DNA from: Treponema sp.
GTDB lineage: Bacteria; Spirochaetota; Spirochaetia; Treponematales; Treponemataceae
DNA length: 64,000 nucleotides
Assembly (NCBI GenBank): GCA_017940005.1
Contig: JAGAZO010000016.1
Span: 62,001-126,000 of the forward strand
Direction: 5' to 3'
The notes beneath the pieces were generated by a model. That model had not been told where the DNA came from, searched no databases, and saw only the letters and a list, made by a program, of their open reading frames with translations. Position 1 is the stretch's first letter. Every line of letters begins with the position of its first letter. A program made the position numbers and the translations under genes. Positions 62,590 to 64,000 of this stretch are shown here, piece by piece.

Positions 62590-64000
62590 ATGTCTAAAAT
62601 CAGCTCGTCAGGAAAACGAAAACGTTCGTTTTCTATCCGTGCTAAATCTCTTATGCTTCTTACTGTAGGGATTATTTTATTAATGGTTGTGATTTGTACA
62701 GTCATTGGTATGCAAATATATAGAAAAGATACTGAGCGGTTTAATCAATCTGTCAAACAGCAGTTTTTTTCGATAAACGAAACTATCCAGCTTTTTGTAC
62801 AGAACAACAAGAATACTGTTCGATTACTTTCTGAACATCCAACGATAAAAGCAGCTGATGATACATTGCACAATTACACAGCGGAAAATCAAGATGTTGT
62901 TGTAAAAGATATTGCAAAAAGTCCCATTGAACAGGAAATGATTTTGCTTTTTAAACAGTTTGAGGAAAACTATTCTGAATTTGCTGAAGTGTATTTTGGC
63001 TCAAAATGGGGAGGCCTGACAACATCATGGGATGGTATCGTTCATGCGCACTATGACCCGCGCGTGCGCGAATGGTATGAACAGGCAAAATTTGCAGATG
63101 GCGAAGTGATTGTGTCTCCCGCATTTTATTCTGATACAGATATTTCTTGCATTTGCTTTTCGCGGCGCGTGTTATCACAAAGCGGCGAATTTATCGGCTG
63201 CATGGCAATAGATATAGCACTGTCACAGCTGACCTCATTCATCAATAACTGCAGAATTGGTGAATCGGGGTATGTCATGCTCGTGCAAGACGACGGCATG
63301 ATTCTGGCAGATCCGCGCCATCCTGAACTGAATTTCAGCACATTGCAAGATGTCGGAATTCCTGCATTTGAGCAGCTGTCGCAAACAGATGCGGCGCAGC
63401 TACCTGTTATGATAGACGACACAAAATGGCACGCCCAAATTTTTTCGGTGGATGGTTTGCCGTGGCAAGTGATTGCGTTTATAGAAGAGGCAGAAATCTT
63501 TACAGGATTTAAACAGCTTGTTCGAAATATGTTTGCTATCAGTCTCTTGCTGTTTATTGTAGCGCTTATTGTCGAGTTTATATTTTTTTACAAGTTGACA
63601 GTTTATTTTACTCATTTGCAAGCTGTCTTTGCAAAAATTGCATCGGGTGATATTACCGATAGAATCCACTATGCAGCTAATGACGAAATTGGGCATTTGA
63701 TGCAGTATTTTAATAATACGATGGACAGTATGAGTCATATGCTTCATTTGCTCATAGATGAATCACAAGCTATGAATTGCATTGGAGAATCATTGTCAAT
63801 TAATATGACTGAAACGGCAAGCGCGGTAGAGCAGATAAACGGAAATATTGCAACTGTAAAGGAGCAGATAATGAATCAATCTGCGAGCATACGCGAGACA
63901 TCTGCGACCATAGAACAAATTATTCACCTTATAAAACAGCTTGCAGACAGTATTGAAGTGCAGACTGCAGGTGTTGGTCAATCTTCATCTTCAATAGAAG
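62590..64000 (+). CDS. Methyl-accepting chemotaxis protein, 5' part (runs off the window)
   Basis: The first 470 codons are present. A membrane helix (about 19-43) is followed by a dCache-type sensor (YFGSKWGGLTTSWDGIV, DPRVREWYEQAK, FSRRVLSQSGEFIGCMAIDI), a second helix (about 312-334), a HAMP region, and the start of the signalling coiled coil. GAGG lies six bases before the ATG. A possible promoter (TTGTGT, 17 bases, TATACT) lies at 62499-62527. It is a second receptor, distinct from that at 26769-28994. Confidence 0.92.
   Translation, partial: MSKISSSGKRKRSFSIRAKSLMLLTVGIILLMVVICTVIGMQIYRKDTERFNQSVKQQFFSINETIQLFVQNNKNTVRLLSEHPTIKAADDTLHNYTAENQDVVVKDIAKSPIEQEMILLFKQFEENYSEFAEVYFGSKWGGLTTSWDGIVHAHYDPRVREWYEQAKFADGEVIVSPAFYSDTDISCICFSRRVLSQSGEFIGCMAIDIALSQLTSFINNCRIGESGYVMLVQDDGMILADPRHPELNFSTLQDVGIPAFEQLSQTDAAQLPVMIDDTKWHAQIFSVDGLPWQVIAFIEEAEIFTGFKQLVRNMFAISLLLFIVALIVEFIFFYKLTVYFTHLQAVFAKIASGDITDRIHYAANDEIGHLMQYFNNTMDSMSHMLHLLIDESQAMNCIGESLSINMTETASAVEQINGNIATVKEQIMNQSASIRETSATIEQIIHLIKQLADSIEVQTAGVGQSSSSIE

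Noticed and set aside
1-64000. CRISPR array, rRNA, tmRNA or integrase-bounded island
   Set aside because: No regularly spaced repeats, no rRNA-like sequence and no integrase or attachment duplication at the two tRNAs were seen.

Overview
The window looks like a chromosomal segment of a Treponema-like spirochaete. This is inferred from gene content and gene order, not from a search. The pointers are a class I lysyl-tRNA synthetase, an oxaloacetate decarboxylase set (oadG-oadA-oadB), a four-gene BMP-lipoprotein ABC importer resembling the spirochaetal RfuABCD/Pnr systems, an NtrB/NtrC pair placed after cvpA-holB, two chemotaxis receptors, and many short Cys-anchored lipoproteins. Nearly all of it is housekeeping or core metabolism. 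No rRNA, CRISPR array or intact transposon was seen.

Layout. 0.5-7.4 kb is on the minus strand: a LeuC-type dehydratase, a small HMA-fold protein, rlmN, two TPR-type genes, an ankyrin-repeat protein and rsmD. 7.4-15.2 kb is on the plus strand: rpsF-ssb-rpsR-rplI, then murG-cvpA-holB-sensor kinase-sigma54 activator. 15.3-24.3 kb is on the minus strand: a J-domain protein with glgC, a 5'-nucleotidase with a YibE/F membrane protein, nitroreductase, an XRE regulator, an amino-acid permease, and a three-gene cassette around a DUF3990-like protein. 24.4-26.8 kb holds thiN, a small membrane protein and a decayed stretch with a frameshifted gene remnant and an IS256-type transposase remnant. 26.8-34.7 kb holds a chemotaxis receptor, rpsP-khpA-rimM-trmD-rplS, and a run of small genes that look flagellum-related (FliK-like, FlhB C-terminal domain, an HD-GYP N-terminal-like protein, yraN, a FlgM-like protein). 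34.7-49.5 kb holds lon, an esterase, a HAD phosphatase, an EF-G, tRNA-Leu, a DUF554 protein, a lipoprotein, oadGAB, a hydrolase and rubredoxin. 49.6-64 kb holds tRNA-Pro, lysS, the ABC importer, nagA-nagB, an SDR fusion, an EFR1-type flavo-ferredoxin, ruvC, ruvA and the start of a second chemotaxis receptor.

Expression. Two start contexts alternate. Genes inside operons mostly have a clear Shine-Dalgarno sequence. Many operon-leading genes instead have a good sigma70 promoter whose -10 box ends only 6-10 bases before the start codon, with no Shine-Dalgarno, which predicts leaderless or almost leaderless mRNAs. At least a dozen such starts are present.

Most unusual content: a Lon protease with four exact 15-residue repeats of an L-(T/S)-Q-x-E-I-D motif that resembles the FliM N-terminal CheY-binding peptide; the DUF3990 cassette, flanked by a duplicated permease promoter region and a permease remnant; an HMA-fold protein without its metal-binding cysteines; and low-complexity insertions inside MurG, ThiN, DUF554 and other conserved proteins.
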